The notes below the pieces were generated by a model. It was not told where the DNA came from. It made no database searches and worked only from the letters and a program-made list of their open reading frames with translations. A program made the position numbers and the translations under genes. From an uncultured Oscillospiraceae bacterium (lineage in GTDB: Bacteria > Bacillota > Clostridia > Oscillospirales > Acutalibacteraceae), in the NCBI GenBank assembly GCA_900547445.1, contig URGJ01000004.1, forward strand, positions 35,660 to 99,659: 64,000 nucleotides of DNA, read 5' to 3'. Below are positions 1 to 9,057 of this stretch, piece by piece (the stretch's first letter is position 1; each line of letters opens with the position of its first letter).

Positions 1-2
1 AC

Positions 3-2582
3 AACGAGGCGCTCGCCGAAATAGAGTCTAAAAAGGCTTTGGCGGAGCAAAAGCAAATCGAAAAAGCCGAGCTTGAAAATAAGCTTCGCGGGCTTGAAAA
101 CAGACTCTCCGAAATGCTTAACGACAGCGAGAGCATCTCCCGCAAAATTGAAGACGAGGTAAAACGGCTTAACACCCTTACAGCCGAGAGTGCGGACAGG
201 CGTGTGGAAATGGTTACTGCCGACAGCGCTATAGAGGAAATTATCGCCCGCAGGGGTACTGCGGACGCGCAAATTGCACAGTACCGCGCGGAAATTGAGT
301 CTTTAAGCTCCGAGTTTACCGAAACCGAGCGGCTAATTGACGAAATAAGCGAGAATATTACGAGCCGTCAGAACGCCGTAAGGGGCTATGAGCTAAGGCT
401 TAAATCAAGAGTGGAAACCGCCGAAAGGCTTAAAGCGGAGCTTGATACCCTAAGGCTTGATACCGAGGAAAAGCGCCGTCGCGTTAAGATTTTAAGAGAG
501 CTTGAAAACAATATGGAGGGCTTCAGCCATTCCGTAAAGGCGGTAATGGGCGAGGCAAAAAAGGGCACCTTGCGGGGAGTGTGCGGTCCCGTTTCAAGCC
601 TTATTTCGGTTGATAAAAAATACAGCGTGGCGGTTGAAACCGCCCTTGGCGCGGCTATACAGAACATAGTAGTAGAGACCGAGGCGGACGCTAAAAGGGC
701 TATAAGCTATTTAAAGACTAACAAGGGCGGCAGAGCAACCTTTTTGCCTGTAGCAACAATAAAGGCGCGCGAGCTTAAGGAAAGCGGATTTGAAAATTCA
801 GCCGGCTTTGTAGGCATTGCGGGTGACCTTGTGACTGTAGACGTAAAATACCGCGAGATAGTAAAATATCTTTTAGGCGCGGTGGTTGTCGCGGAGGATA
901 TTGACTCTGCGGCGGCAATCGCTAAGAAATACGGTTACCGAGTAAAGGTTGTATCCCTTGACGGTCAGGTGGTGAACCCCGGCGGCTCGCTGACGGGCGG
1001 CTCCCTTGTAAAAAGCGCCGGTCTTTTAAGCCGCTCGGGCGATATAAAAACACTTGAAAATGATGTTTTAAGGCTTACCGAAAAGGCGAATGAGACCGAG
1101 AAAGCCTTTAATGAGGCTAAAGAAGCGGCGGCGGCGGTTAAAGCCGATATTACCGCAGAAAATGCGGAAATCACCACTTCAAACGAGGATAAAATCCGCG
1201 CGCTTTCAGAGCTAAAGCGTTTGGGCGATTTAAAGCAGAACCTTGAAAATTCTTTGAAGCAGCTGTCAGATGAAATAAACAGCGGCGAAGAAAAGCTTAA
1301 TAAGCTAAAAGAAGTATCCTCTACGGCGGCAAGAGCTATAGCCGAGCTTGATTCTAAAAAGTCGGCGATACAGACTGAAATCGATAAAATGACGGGCGGC
1401 AGGGATAATCTTAACACCGAAAGAGAAAAGGCGGCGGAGGAAATTACCGCGGCAAAGCTTGCGGTAATTGAAATTCAAAAAGATACCGAGTCTCTCGAAC
1501 GCCAGGCTGAGGATTTGCGGGAATTGATTGCGGGCAGAGCCGACAGGCTTAAAGGCATAGAAAAGGAAATCGCGCAATATGAGCTTAAAAACGCCGATTT
1601 AAGTTTAAAAACAGAGCAGTCGGCAGAGAAAACCAAGGATTTGAGGCTTAAAATTGCCGAGTCCGAGCAAAATATAAAAGAACTGCTTGAAAAGCGCAAT
1701 CAAACCGAAAAGGCGGGGCTTGAGCTACGCACCGGTGAGCGCGAGCAGACCGCACAGCGTGAGAAAATCGGCGGGGAATTAGCCCGCCTTACCGAGCGCA
1801 AGGAGGTTATGCTCAAGGAGTACGACGAGGTAATACGCAAGCTTTACGACGAGTATGAGCTAACAAGGAGCGAGGCGGAAAAAATCGGTATTCATATCGA
1901 AAAGCCGTCCGAAGCTAAAAAAGAGCTTGCGGAAATCAAGTCTAAAATACGCAATTTAGGCAATGTCAACGTTTCGGCTATCGAGGAATATAAAGAGGTA
2001 AGCGAGCGGTATGAGTTTATGTCGGCACAGATAAACGACGTCGAGACCACCCGTGCCGAGCTTCACAAGCTTATAAATCATCTCACCCACCAGATGCAGG
2101 ATATTTTCACCGAGGGCTTTAACAAGATTAACGAGAATTTCTCCAAAACCTTTACCGAGCTTTTCGGCGGCGGCAGTGCAAGCCTTACGCTGTCCGAGCC
2201 TGACAACATTCTTGAAAGCGGAATTGATATTAATGTAAAGCTGCCGGGCAAAAACGTGCCGAGTCTTGACGGACTTTCGGGCGGCGAAAAGGCGCTTATC
2301 GCATTGTCAATCTACTTCGCGATTATGCGGGTAAACGCTCCGCCCTTCTGCTTTCTTGACGAGGTTGACACCGCGCTTGACGATATTAATGTCGAACGGT
2401 TTGCGGATTATATGAAAAGGTCGGATTTTTCAACCCAGTTTATCTGCGTTACCCACCGCCGCGGTACAATGGAGGCGGCGGATATGCTCTACGGTGTCAC
2501 AATGCAGGAAAAGGGCGTTACAAAGCTTTTGGAGCTTAATGTAGCCGAGCTTGAAAAGGCACTTGTTTCACAAGGCGCGTAA
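3..2582 (+). CDS. smc: Chromosome segregation ATPase SMC (3' part, 5' end outside window)
   Basis: The reading frame is open from base 3, so the N-terminal Walker A head lies upstream of the window. About 860 residues are present against roughly 1,190 for the family. Visible parts are a coiled coil rich in E/K/A/L, the hinge (near 575-1020, starting GVCGPVSSLISV and including the glycine-rich PGGSLTGGS stretch), the second coiled coil, and the C-terminal ATPase half with signature LSGGEKAL (about 2270-2295) and Walker B FCFLDEVDTALDD. SMC dimers with ScpA/ScpB compact and segregate the nucleoid. ftsY follows 24 bases downstream, the usual smc-ftsY order in Firmicutes, which supports the call. 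Confidence 0.97.
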   Translation, partial: NEALAEIESKKALAEQKQIEKAELENKLRGLENRLSEMLNDSESISRKIEDEVKRLNTLTAESADRRVEMVTADSAIEEIIARRGTADAQIAQYRAEIESLSSEFTETERLIDEISENITSRQNAVRGYELRLKSRVETAERLKAELDTLRLDTEEKRRRVKILRELENNMEGFSHSVKAVMGEAKKGTLRGVCGPVSSLISVDKKYSVAVETALGAAIQNIVVETEADAKRAISYLKTNKGGRATFLPVATIKARELKESGFENSAGFVGIAGDLVTVDVKYREIVKYLLGAVVVAEDIDSAAAIAKKYGYRVKVVSLDGQVVNPGGSLTGGSLVKSAGLLSRSGDIKTLENDVLRLTEKANETEKAFNEAKEAAAAVKADITAENAEITTSNEDKIRALSELKRLGDLKQNLENSLKQLSDEINSGEEKLNKLKEVSSTAARAIAELDSKKSAIQTEIDKMTGGRDNLNTEREKAAEEITAAKLAVIEIQKDTESLERQAEDLRELIAGRADRLKGIEKEIAQYELKNADLSLKTEQSAEKTKDLRLKIAESEQNIKELLEKRNQTEKAGLELRTGEREQTAQREKIGGELARLTERKEVMLKEYDEVIRKLYDEYELTRSEAEKIGIHIEKPSEAKKELAEIKSKIRNLGNVNVSAIEEYKEVSERYEFMSAQINDVETTRAELHKLINHLTHQMQDIFTEGFNKINENFSKTFTELFGGGSASLTLSEPDNILESGIDINVKLPGKNVPSLDGLSGGEKALIALSIYFAIMRVNAPPFCFLDEVDTALDDINVERFADYMKRSDFSTQFICVTHRRGTMEAADMLYGVTMQEKGVTKLLELNVAELEKALVSQGA

Positions 2583-2606
2583 ATCTATTTTGAAAGCGTG
2601 ACATAA

Positions 2607-3515
2607 ATGGGATTTTTTAGCAAAATCAAAGAGGGTCTTAACAAAACAAGATCCTCAATTTCAAACGGCGTAAACAGCATTTTAAACAGCTTCACGAAAA
2701 TTGACGAGGAGCTGTTTGAGGAACTTGAGGAGACCCTTGTTATGTCGGACGTTGGGGTTGCGACCTCTTCGGAAATATGCGACCGTCTGCGTAAAAAGAT
2801 AAAGGAAACGGGCGCTACAGACCCCAAAGAAATAAAGGGTATGATGAAGGAAATCATAGCCGAAATGTTGGGCGAGAACGAGGGATTAAGCCTTACCACA
2901 AAGCCGTCGGTTATATTGGTAATCGGCGTAAACGGCGTGGGCAAGACCACATCAATAGGCAAAATCGCCGCACAGCTTAAACGCGAGGGTAAAAAGGTGG
3001 TTTTGGGCGCGGCTGATACCTTCCGCGCCGCCGCTATCGACCAGTTAGGCATCTGGGCGGAGAGAGCCGGCGTTTCAATGGTAAAAAGCGTGGAGGGTAC
3101 AGACCCAGCCTCGGTAGTTTTTGATACCATTGCTTCGGCTAAATCTAAGGGCGCGGATGTTATAATCTGCGACACCGCCGGAAGACTTCACAACAAGAAA
3201 AATCTTATGGACGAGCTTGCGAAGATCAACCGAGTTATCGCAAGGGAATTACCCGAGTCCTCGGTAGAAACCCTGCTTGTGTTAGACGCGGCAACGGGTC
3301 AGAACGCCGTAAATCAGGCCAGAGAGTTTAAAAATGCCGCGGATATTACGGGAATTGTGCTTACAAAGCTTGACGGCACGGCAAAAGGCGGTATAATAAT
3401 AGCTATAAGCAACGAGCTTAACATACCCGTGAAGTTCGTCGGCGTGGGGGAGGGAATTGACGATTTACAGCCCTTTGACGCCGCCGAGTTCGCCGACGGA
3501 ATTTTTGAGGAGTAA
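2607..3515 (+). CDS. ftsY: Signal recognition particle receptor FtsY
   Basis: SRP-family GTPase of 302 residues that docks SRP-bound ribosomes at the membrane. It consists almost only of the NG domain: a short N-terminal helix (GFFSKIKEGLNK) then the helical N domain, so the long acidic A domain of enterobacterial FtsY is absent, as usual in Gram-positives. G motifs are clear: GVNGVGKTTSIGK (residues ~107-119), DTFRAAAIDQL, DTAGRLHNKKNL and TKLDGTAKGG. The ATG has only a weak purine-rich ribosome site, consistent with translation following smc. rdgB starts 6 bases after the stop. Confidence 0.97.
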   Translation: MGFFSKIKEGLNKTRSSISNGVNSILNSFTKIDEELFEELEETLVMSDVGVATSSEICDRLRKKIKETGATDPKEIKGMMKEIIAEMLGENEGLSLTTKPSVILVIGVNGVGKTTSIGKIAAQLKREGKKVVLGAADTFRAAAIDQLGIWAERAGVSMVKSVEGTDPASVVFDTIASAKSKGADVIICDTAGRLHNKKNLMDELAKINRVIARELPESSVETLLVLDAATGQNAVNQAREFKNAADITGIVLTKLDGTAKGGIIIAISNELNIPVKFVGVGEGIDDLQPFDAAEFADGIFEE

Positions 3516-3521
3516 CCTTAA

Positions 3522-4109
3522 ATGAAAATATTTATAGCTACAAAAAACCATAATAAATTAAAAGAGCTTGAAAGAATTTTGATACCTATGGGCTTTGAGG
3601 TTTTAAGCGAAAACGATTTGGAAAAGCCCCTGCCCGAGGTTGAGGAAACGGGTACAACCTATGAGGAAAACGCCCTTTTGAAGGCACATTCAGGCTTTAA
3701 GGAGACGGGACTAATCACTGTGGCGGACGATTCGGGCTTAAGCGTCGATATTTTGGACGGCGCGCCGGGGCTTTATTCCGCGCGGTATTCGGGAACTGGC
3801 GCTACTTATGCTTCAAATAACGAAAAGCTTTTGGCGGCGCTTGACGGCGTACCGAGGGATAAGCGCACTGCGACCTTTGTTTCGGCTATTGCCTGCGTTT
3901 TCCCCGACGGTAGGGAGTTTACCGTCAGGGGCGAGTGCAAAGGCTATGTCGCCGATAAGTGCAGGGGAGAGGGAGGCTTCGGCTATGACCCGCTGTTTGT
4001 ATGCGAGGCGGGCTGTTATGCGGAAATGACCCCCGAGGAAAAGGACAGGGTAAGCCACCGAGGAAATGCACTGAGAGCCTTTAAGAAAGAGCTTGTAAAA
4101 TACATTTAA
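3522..4109 (+). CDS. rdgB: XTP/dITP diphosphatase (RdgB/HAM1 family)
   Basis: House-cleaning pyrophosphatase of 195 residues that hydrolyses XTP, ITP and dITP to monophosphates so deaminated purines stay out of nucleic acids. Family signatures are the N-terminal TKNHNKLKELERIL substrate loop, ADDSGLSVD with its catalytic acidic residues, GAPGLYSARYSG, GEGGFGYDPLF and the C-terminal SHRGNALRAFKK. Length is normal. It sits between ftsY and yhbY in a same-strand run with gaps of only 6 and 12 bases, so it is probably cotranscribed with them. Confidence 0.96.
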   Translation: MKIFIATKNHNKLKELERILIPMGFEVLSENDLEKPLPEVEETGTTYEENALLKAHSGFKETGLITVADDSGLSVDILDGAPGLYSARYSGTGATYASNNEKLLAALDGVPRDKRTATFVSAIACVFPDGREFTVRGECKGYVADKCRGEGGFGYDPLFVCEAGCYAEMTPEEKDRVSHRGNALRAFKKELVKYI

Positions 4110-4121
4110 ACGGAGAGTAAT

Positions 4122-4415
4122 ATGTTAAACAGCAGACAGAGAGCCCAGCTGAGAGGGCTTGCAAACAGCTTTGAGACAATTTTACAGGTGGGCAAATCCG
4201 GAGTGACCGAAAACACCGTAAAGCAGGTGAGCGACGCGCTCGAGGCAAGGGAGCTTATAAAGCTGCGCACCCTTGAAACCTGCCCGACCTCTACGCGCGA
4301 AACGGCGGAGGAAATTGCCGAAAAAACGGGAGCGGATGTTGTGCAGGTTATCGGCACTCGCTTTGTGCTTTATAGGGAAAGCGAAAACAATAAGCAGATA
4401 AAGCTTGTGAAATAA
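4122..4415 (+). CDS. yhbY: Ribosome assembly RNA-binding protein YhbY (CRM domain)
   Basis: Small basic protein of 97 residues formed by a single CRM (CRS1-YhbY) domain. It begins LNSRQRAQLRGLAN, followed by the GKSGVTENTVKQV segment containing the GxxG-type RNA-binding loop, and ends with VIGTRFVLYRES. Family members bind pre-50S particles. A GGAGAG ribosome site lies 6 bases before the ATG. The stop codon overlaps the nadD start by one base (TAATG), which indicates translational coupling; yhbY-nadD-yqeK-rsfS is a conserved Firmicutes order. Confidence 0.95.
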   Translation: MLNSRQRAQLRGLANSFETILQVGKSGVTENTVKQVSDALEARELIKLRTLETCPTSTRETAEEIAEKTGADVVQVIGTRFVLYRESENNKQIKLVK

Positions 4416-5014
4416 TGGGATATACGGCAATTTTCGGCGGCACCTTTAATCCGCCGCATATAGGACATTACGAGATGCTGGCGGCACTTGAAAAATGCCC
4501 GCAAATTGAGGAAATATGGCTTATGCCCGACAAAATACCGCCCCATAAGGTCTGCGATTTTTTAGCAAGCGATAAGGACAGAATAGAAATGTGCCGATTG
4601 CTTGCGGCTGATTTTTCTAAGGTGAAGCTTTGCCTTGCGGAATTTGAGCGGGAGGGTAAAAGCTACACCTTTGACACGGTGACCGAGTTTCGGGAAAAAT
4701 ATCCCGATAAAAAATTTACTTTTGTCTGCGGCGGGGATATGCTTGTTTCCTTTGATAAATGGTATAGGTATGAGGAGCTGATGAAAATGCTCCCCTTCAC
4801 CGTTTTCAGGAGAACAGATACCGATAACGCCGAGTTTGACCGTATGGCGGAAAAGCTTTCCTTACAGGGAATGAAAATCACGGTTATGAGCGAGGTTATC
4901 ACGGTGGTTTCCTCCACATTTATAAGAAATAATTTTGAAAAATCGCGGGATTTACTGCCCGAGAAAATATATAATTATATTGAAAACAGAGGGATTTACT
5001 GTGGCGGAAAATAA
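4415..5014 (+). CDS. nadD: Nicotinate-nucleotide adenylyltransferase
   Basis: Transfers AMP from ATP to nicotinic acid mononucleotide, giving deamido-NAD in NAD biosynthesis. The 199-residue protein has the nucleotidyltransferase start GGTFNPPHIGH (the HxGH element), LMPDKIPPHK for substrate recognition, and the C-terminal SSTFIRNN (SxTxxR) phosphate-binding motif. The ATG shares one base with the yhbY stop, and its own 3' end overlaps the yqeK start by 14 bases, so the three are very likely translated from one mRNA. Confidence 0.96.
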   Translation: MGYTAIFGGTFNPPHIGHYEMLAALEKCPQIEEIWLMPDKIPPHKVCDFLASDKDRIEMCRLLAADFSKVKLCLAEFEREGKSYTFDTVTEFREKYPDKKFTFVCGGDMLVSFDKWYRYEELMKMLPFTVFRRTDTDNAEFDRMAEKLSLQGMKITVMSEVITVVSSTFIRNNFEKSRDLLPEKIYNYIENRGIYCGGK

Positions 5015-5576
5015 GACCGATTACGAATCACTTAAAGAGGTACTTAAGCAAAGACTTAACGAAAAACGGTATTATCATTCGCTCTGCGTTGCGGACGAGG
5101 CAAAGCGGCTTGCCGAGAAATACGGCGGAGACATAGAGAAAGCCTACCTTGCGGGACTGCTCCACGATATTACAAAAAATGCTCCCGACGAAGAACACTT
5201 GCAAATCTTCAAACAATTTGGTATAATCTTAACCGATATTGAGCAAAATGCAAAAAAGCTGTGGCACGCGATGTCGGGCGCTCTTTATGTAAAGAATATT
5301 TTGGGAATAAGCGACCCCGAAATTATCGACGCTATACGCTATCACACCACCGCAAAGGCGGATATGTCCCTGCTCGCAAAAATACTCTACCTTGCGGACT
5401 TTACCTCAAAGGACCGCGATTACGAGGATGTCGATGTGATAAGGGAGTATGTTGACGAGTCGCTCGGAAAGGCTTTTGTTTACGCTTTGCAGTATTCAAT
5501 TACCGATTTGGTGAATCAGGGCAGAGCCATCCATCCCGACACTGTAGAGGCTTATAATCAGGCTGTTTTAAAATAA
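5001..5576 (+). CDS. yqeK: YqeK-type HD-domain hydrolase (diadenosine tetraphosphatase family)
   Basis: HD-superfamily protein of 191 residues. I choose the GTG at 5001, preceded by GAGGGA, rather than an in-frame ATG at 4935 lying deep inside nadD. Metal ligands are visible as the early histidine in YYHSLCVADEAK, the HD pair in AGLLHDITK, and later H residues in WHAMSGALY and IRYHTTAKADMS, then the LADFTSKDRDY segment typical of YqeK. Characterised YqeK proteins cleave Ap4A symmetrically to two ADP; that activity here rests on family membership. It overlaps nadD by 14 bases and precedes rsfS. Confidence 0.92.
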   Translation: MAENKTDYESLKEVLKQRLNEKRYYHSLCVADEAKRLAEKYGGDIEKAYLAGLLHDITKNAPDEEHLQIFKQFGIILTDIEQNAKKLWHAMSGALYVKNILGISDPEIIDAIRYHTTAKADMSLLAKILYLADFTSKDRDYEDVDVIREYVDESLGKAFVYALQYSITDLVNQGRAIHPDTVEAYNQAVLK

Positions 5577-5594
5577 CAATTCGGAGGAATCAAT

Positions 5595-5960
5595 TTGGAA
5601 GCATTTGAAATTTTAAAAATCGCGGCTAACGCGTTAAATGCAAAAAAAGCAAGGGAGCTTAATGCCGTAAAGGTCGGTGACCTTACGGTTTTAGCCGAAT
5701 ACTTTTTGATGTGCACCGCGACCTCTTCAACCCACGTTCGCGCCCTTGCGGAAGAGGCAGAGGAAAAGCTTAATGAGGCGGGTGTTACTCCGCACCATAT
5801 AGAGGGAAAAACCACGGGCTGGATAGTGCTTGACTACGGCTCGGTTATAATACATGTTTTCAGCCGCGACCAGCGCGAGTTTTACGCGCTCGATAAAATG
5901 TGGAGCGACGGCGATCAGGTTAACTTAGATGAGATTCTTACCGAATCCGAGGGGGATTAA
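5595..5960 (+). CDS. rsfS: Ribosomal silencing factor RsfS
   Basis: RsfS/DUF143 protein of 121 residues, known to bind uL14 on the 50S subunit and block subunit joining when nutrients are low. The sequence shows the family pattern: an N-terminal helix with KKARELNAVKVGDLTVLAEYF, then CTATSSTHVRALAEEAEEKL and the core GWIVLDYGSVIIHVFS. Translation starts at TTG 5595, with GGAGGA 8 bases upstream. leuS begins 3 bases after the stop. Placement after nadD-yqeK matches the conserved cluster. Confidence 0.95.
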   Translation: MEAFEILKIAANALNAKKARELNAVKVGDLTVLAEYFLMCTATSSTHVRALAEEAEEKLNEAGVTPHHIEGKTTGWIVLDYGSVIIHVFSRDQREFYALDKMWSDGDQVNLDEILTESEGD

Positions 5961-5962
5961 TA

Positions 5963-8377
5963 ATGTCAAAGGCATACGATTACGCAAAAATTGAGAAGAA
6001 ATGGCAGGATATTTGGGACGAAAAACAGACCTTCGCCGCAAAGGACGATTATTCTCTGCCTAAGTTTTACGGACTTGTGGAGTTCCCCTACCCGTCGGGA
6101 CAGGGACTTCATGTAGGTCACCCGCGCTCCTATACGGCGCTTGATATTGTCTGCCGTAAAAAGAGGCTTGAGGGCTACAACGTGCTTTATCCTATGGGCT
6201 GGGACGCCTTCGGTCTTCCTACCGAAAACTTTGCGATAAAGAATCATATTCACCCGTCTATTGTAACCGAAAATAATATAGCCAATTTTAAAAGACAGCT
6301 TAAATCCTTGGGATTCTCCTTTGACTGGAGCAGAGAAATAAATACCACCGACCCGTCCTACTATAAGTGGACCCAGTGGATTTTCCTCCAGCTTTTCAAA
6401 AAGGGACTTGCCTATAAAAAGAAAATGTCGGTCAACTGGTGCACCTCCTGCAAGTGCGTGCTTGCAAACGAGGAGGTTGTAAACGGGCATTGCGAGCGTT
6501 GCGGCAGCGAGGTTGTTCATAAGGAAAAAAGCCAATGGATGCTTAAAATCACCGACTATGCCGAAAAGCTGCTCGACGGACTCGACGACGTTGATTTTAT
6601 CGACCGCGTAAAGACCCAACAGCGCAACTGGATAGGCCGCTCCTACGGAACACAGGTTAAGTTTACCGCAAGCACAGGCGACGAGTTTGAAATCTTTACA
6701 ACGAGAGCCGACACACTTTTCGGAGCTACATATATGGTTATGTCGCCCGAGCACCCGCTGATTGAAAAGTGGGCGGATAAAATTGAGAATATGGACGAGG
6801 TTTTGGCATACAAGCAAGAGGCGGCTAAAAAGTCGGACTTTGAGCGCACCGAGCTTGCAAAGGACAAGACCGGCGTTGAATTAAAGGGCGTCACCGCAAT
6901 AAACCCCGTAAATAAAAAAGAGCTTCCGATTTTCATTTCGGACTATGTACTTATTTCCTACGGTACGGGCGCTATTATGGCGGTTCCCGCCCACGACGAC
7001 CGCGACTGGGCGTTTGCAAAGAAGTTCGGACTGCCTATTATTGAGGTTGTTTCGGGCGGAGAGGATGTCCAAAACGCACCATATACAGAATGTGCCACAG
7101 GTAAAATGGTAAATTCGGGCTTCCTTGACGGGCTTTCTGTGGAAGAGGCTAAAAAGGCAATGCAGAAGTGGCTTGTCGATAATAATTTAGGCTTTGTTAA
7201 GACCAATTACAAGCTTCGCGACTGGGTCTTCTCCCGCCAGCGTTACTGGGGCGAGCCAATACCTATTGTTTACTGCGAGAAATGCGGATATGTTCCGCTT
7301 CCCGAAAGCGAACTGCCGTTGGTACTGCCGAATGTTGACTCCTACGAGCCGACCGATAACGGCGAATCTCCGCTTGCAAAGATGACCGATTGGGTTAACA
7401 CCACCTGTCCCCATTGCGGCGGTCACGCGGTAAGGGAGACCGATACTATGCCCCAGTGGGCGGGCTCCTCGTGGTATTTCCTGCGCTACTGCGACCCGCA
7501 TAACGATAAGGAATTTGCCTCTAAGGAAGCACTTCGCTACTGGTGCCCTGTAGACTGGTACAACGGCGGTATGGAGCACACCACCCTCCACCTGCTTTAC
7601 AGCCGTTTCTGGCATAAATTCCTTTATGATATCGGCGTTGTTCCCAATCCCGAGCCCTATGCAAAGCGTACAAGCCACGGTATGATTTTGGGCGAAAACG
7701 GCGAGAAAATGTCGAAATCGCGCGGAAATGTCGTAAACCCCGACGATATTGTAAGGGACTACGGCGCGGACACAATGCGCGTTTACGAAATGTTTATAGG
7801 CGACTTTGAAAAGGCGGCTCCCTGGAGCCAGTCCTCGATAAAGGGCAGCAAGCGTTTCCTTGAAAAGGTTTGGGCACTAAATGAAAAGCTTACAGAGGGT
7901 GAAAATTACCGTCCCGAGCTTGAATCTGCCTTTAACCGCACAATTAAAAAGGTCACCGAGGATATAGAAGGTCTTAAAATGAACACCGCGATTGCGGCGC
8001 TTATGTCCTTGCTTAACGATATTCAGGCTACGGGCAGTATCACAAGGGGAGAGTACAGAACATATCTGCTTCTCTTAAACCCCTTCGCTCCCCACATGAC
8101 CGAGGAGCTGTGGGAGCTCTGCGGTTTTAGCGGAATGTTAAACGAGGCAAAATGGCCGACCTTTGACCCCGCTAAATGCGTGGATTCGGCTGTTGAGATT
8201 GCAATTCAGGTAAACGGCAAAATCAAGGCAAGAATTAACGTCCCCGCCGATATTGCCGCGCCCGACGCTATAGCCCTTGCAAAAAAGGATTCCGCGGTTG
8301 CACAGGCGGTAGAGGGCAAGACTGTAATCAAGGAACTTTATGTACCCAAAAAGCTTGTCAACATCGTTGTAAAATAA
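5963..8377 (+). CDS. leuS: Leucyl-tRNA synthetase
   Basis: Class Ia aminoacyl-tRNA synthetase of 804 residues, the normal bacterial length. It has the HIGH-class signature as HVGH (residue ~49) within PYPSGQGLHVGHPRSY, a zinc-knuckle-like insert with CTSCKC and CERCG, a CP1 editing domain (the TRADTLFGATYM and GTGAIMAVPAHDDRD motifs that clear mischarged tRNA), and KMSKSRGN (~residue 583) for ATP binding. The anticodon-binding and C-terminal domains follow. It is the last gene of the compact run from ftsY; 88 AT-rich bases and a promoter-like sequence separate it from secG. Confidence 0.98.
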   Translation: MSKAYDYAKIEKKWQDIWDEKQTFAAKDDYSLPKFYGLVEFPYPSGQGLHVGHPRSYTALDIVCRKKRLEGYNVLYPMGWDAFGLPTENFAIKNHIHPSIVTENNIANFKRQLKSLGFSFDWSREINTTDPSYYKWTQWIFLQLFKKGLAYKKKMSVNWCTSCKCVLANEEVVNGHCERCGSEVVHKEKSQWMLKITDYAEKLLDGLDDVDFIDRVKTQQRNWIGRSYGTQVKFTASTGDEFEIFTTRADTLFGATYMVMSPEHPLIEKWADKIENMDEVLAYKQEAAKKSDFERTELAKDKTGVELKGVTAINPVNKKELPIFISDYVLISYGTGAIMAVPAHDDRDWAFAKKFGLPIIEVVSGGEDVQNAPYTECATGKMVNSGFLDGLSVEEAKKAMQKWLVDNNLGFVKTNYKLRDWVFSRQRYWGEPIPIVYCEKCGYVPLPESELPLVLPNVDSYEPTDNGESPLAKMTDWVNTTCPHCGGHAVRETDTMPQWAGSSWYFLRYCDPHNDKEFASKEALRYWCPVDWYNGGMEHTTLHLLYSRFWHKFLYDIGVVPNPEPYAKRTSHGMILGENGEKMSKSRGNVVNPDDIVRDYGADTMRVYEMFIGDFEKAAPWSQSSIKGSKRFLEKVWALNEKLTEGENYRPELESAFNRTIKKVTEDIEGLKMNTAIAALMSLLNDIQATGSITRGEYRTYLLLLNPFAPHMTEELWELCGFSGMLNEAKWPTFDPAKCVDSAVEIAIQVNGKIKARINVPADIAAPDAIALAKKDSAVAQAVEGKTVIKELYVPKKLVNIVVK

Positions 8378-8402
8378 TTTACCTCAATTTGCAAAATATT
8401 TG

Positions 8403-8434
8403 TTGCAAATTCTGTTTTCTTGTGTTATTATAAT
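8403..8434 (+). promoter_or_regulatory. Candidate SigA promoter for secG
   Basis: A perfect -10 TATAAT (8429-8434) lies in AT-rich DNA 31 bases before the secG start. The best -35 match is TTGCAA at 8403-8408, but the 20-base spacer is longer than ideal, so strength is uncertain. Confidence 0.5.
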
Positions 8435-8465
8435 ATGTGTTATTTGTGTTTTGGAGGTGTAATCT

Positions 8466-8714
8466 GTGGGTGCAGTTGAGATAATTCTCGGAATCGCGGT
8501 TATTTTGGTATCTCTAATAATCATCGCGGTCGTTCTTTTGCAGCAGGGTCACCGCGCCGGCATTAACGGCGCTATTTCCGGCGGAGCCGATACATTCCTT
8601 TCCAAAAACAAGGCAAGAACCTTTGACGCACGCCTGTCGCGCTGGACAAAGTACATCGCAATTCTATTCTTTGTACTGGCGATAGTCGCAAATGTAATTG
8701 CTTTAAGGGGATAA
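8466..8714 (+). CDS. secG: Preprotein translocase subunit SecG
   Basis: Small SecYEG subunit of 82 residues that assists protein translocation at the membrane. Two hydrophobic helices are separated by a cytoplasmic loop: VEIILGIAVILVSLIIIAVVLLQ, then the family motif QQGHRAGINGAISGGAD, then TKYIAILFFVLAIVANVIAL. Translation begins at GTG 8466 behind a GGAGGT site. It is preceded by a candidate promoter and followed, after a 109-base gap with a separate promoter, by rpsU, so it may be monocistronic. Confidence 0.94.
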   Translation: MGAVEIILGIAVILVSLIIIAVVLLQQGHRAGINGAISGGADTFLSKNKARTFDARLSRWTKYIAILFFVLAIVANVIALRG

Positions 8715-8740
8715 CCCTTTGGCGTGACTTAAAGTATTGC

Positions 8741-8769
8741 TTGACTAAGCATCGGAAATATTGTATAAT
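8741..8769 (+). promoter_or_regulatory. SigA promoter of rpsU
   Basis: TTGACT at 8741-8746 and a perfect TATAAT at 8764-8769 are separated by the optimal 17 bases. It lies 55 bases upstream of the rpsU start and the gene has its own terminator, so rpsU is predicted to be a strong monocistronic unit. Confidence 0.85.
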
Positions 8770-8823
8770 AAGTCATGCTATTGAATTATAACCCCTGCTA
8801 TTTTGCGGAGGGAGGGAATATAA

Positions 8824-9000
8824 ATGAGTCAGGTTAGAATTAAAGAGAACGAGTCTCTCGATAACGCTTTGCGCCGATTTAAAAGGCAAACCGCTAAGGA
8901 CGGCGTTATACAGGAGGTTCGCAAAAGAGAGCATTATGAGAAGCCCTCTGTTAAGCGTAAAAAGAAGTCGGAAGCTGCTCGTAAAAGAAAGTTCCGCTAA
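8824..9000 (+). CDS. rpsU: 30S ribosomal protein bS21
   Basis: A short gene of 58 codons encoding MSQVRIKENESLDNALRRF and so on, ending KKKSEAARKRKFR. The body has the bS21 pattern (ESLDNALRRFKRQ, EVRKREHYEKPSVKRKKK) and an extremely basic C-terminus. bS21 sits near the anti-Shine-Dalgarno region of 16S rRNA on the 30S platform. A GGAGGG site precedes the ATG by about 8 bases, a consensus promoter lies upstream and an intrinsic terminator directly follows. Confidence 0.96.
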   Translation: MSQVRIKENESLDNALRRFKRQTAKDGVIQEVRKREHYEKPSVKRKKKSEAARKRKFR

Positions 9001-9011
9001 TATTTGGTTTT

Positions 9012-9042
9012 AAAAAAGCGGTTTTTTTAAACCGCTTTTTTC
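9012..9042 (+). terminator. Intrinsic terminator after rpsU
   Basis: Inverted repeat AAAAAGCGGTT / AACCGCTTTTT with a short T-rich loop and a downstream T run, located 11 bases after the rpsU stop. The A-run on the left could make it work in both directions. Confidence 0.88.
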
Positions 9043-9057
9043 TATTGTGAGGTAGTT

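Noticed and set aside
386..2000. Long antisense frames inside smc, and similar ones in mutS2, leuS, pheT and the P-ATPase
   Set aside because: They are shadows produced by codon bias of the true genes; Ser/Phe/Leu-rich, no start signals.
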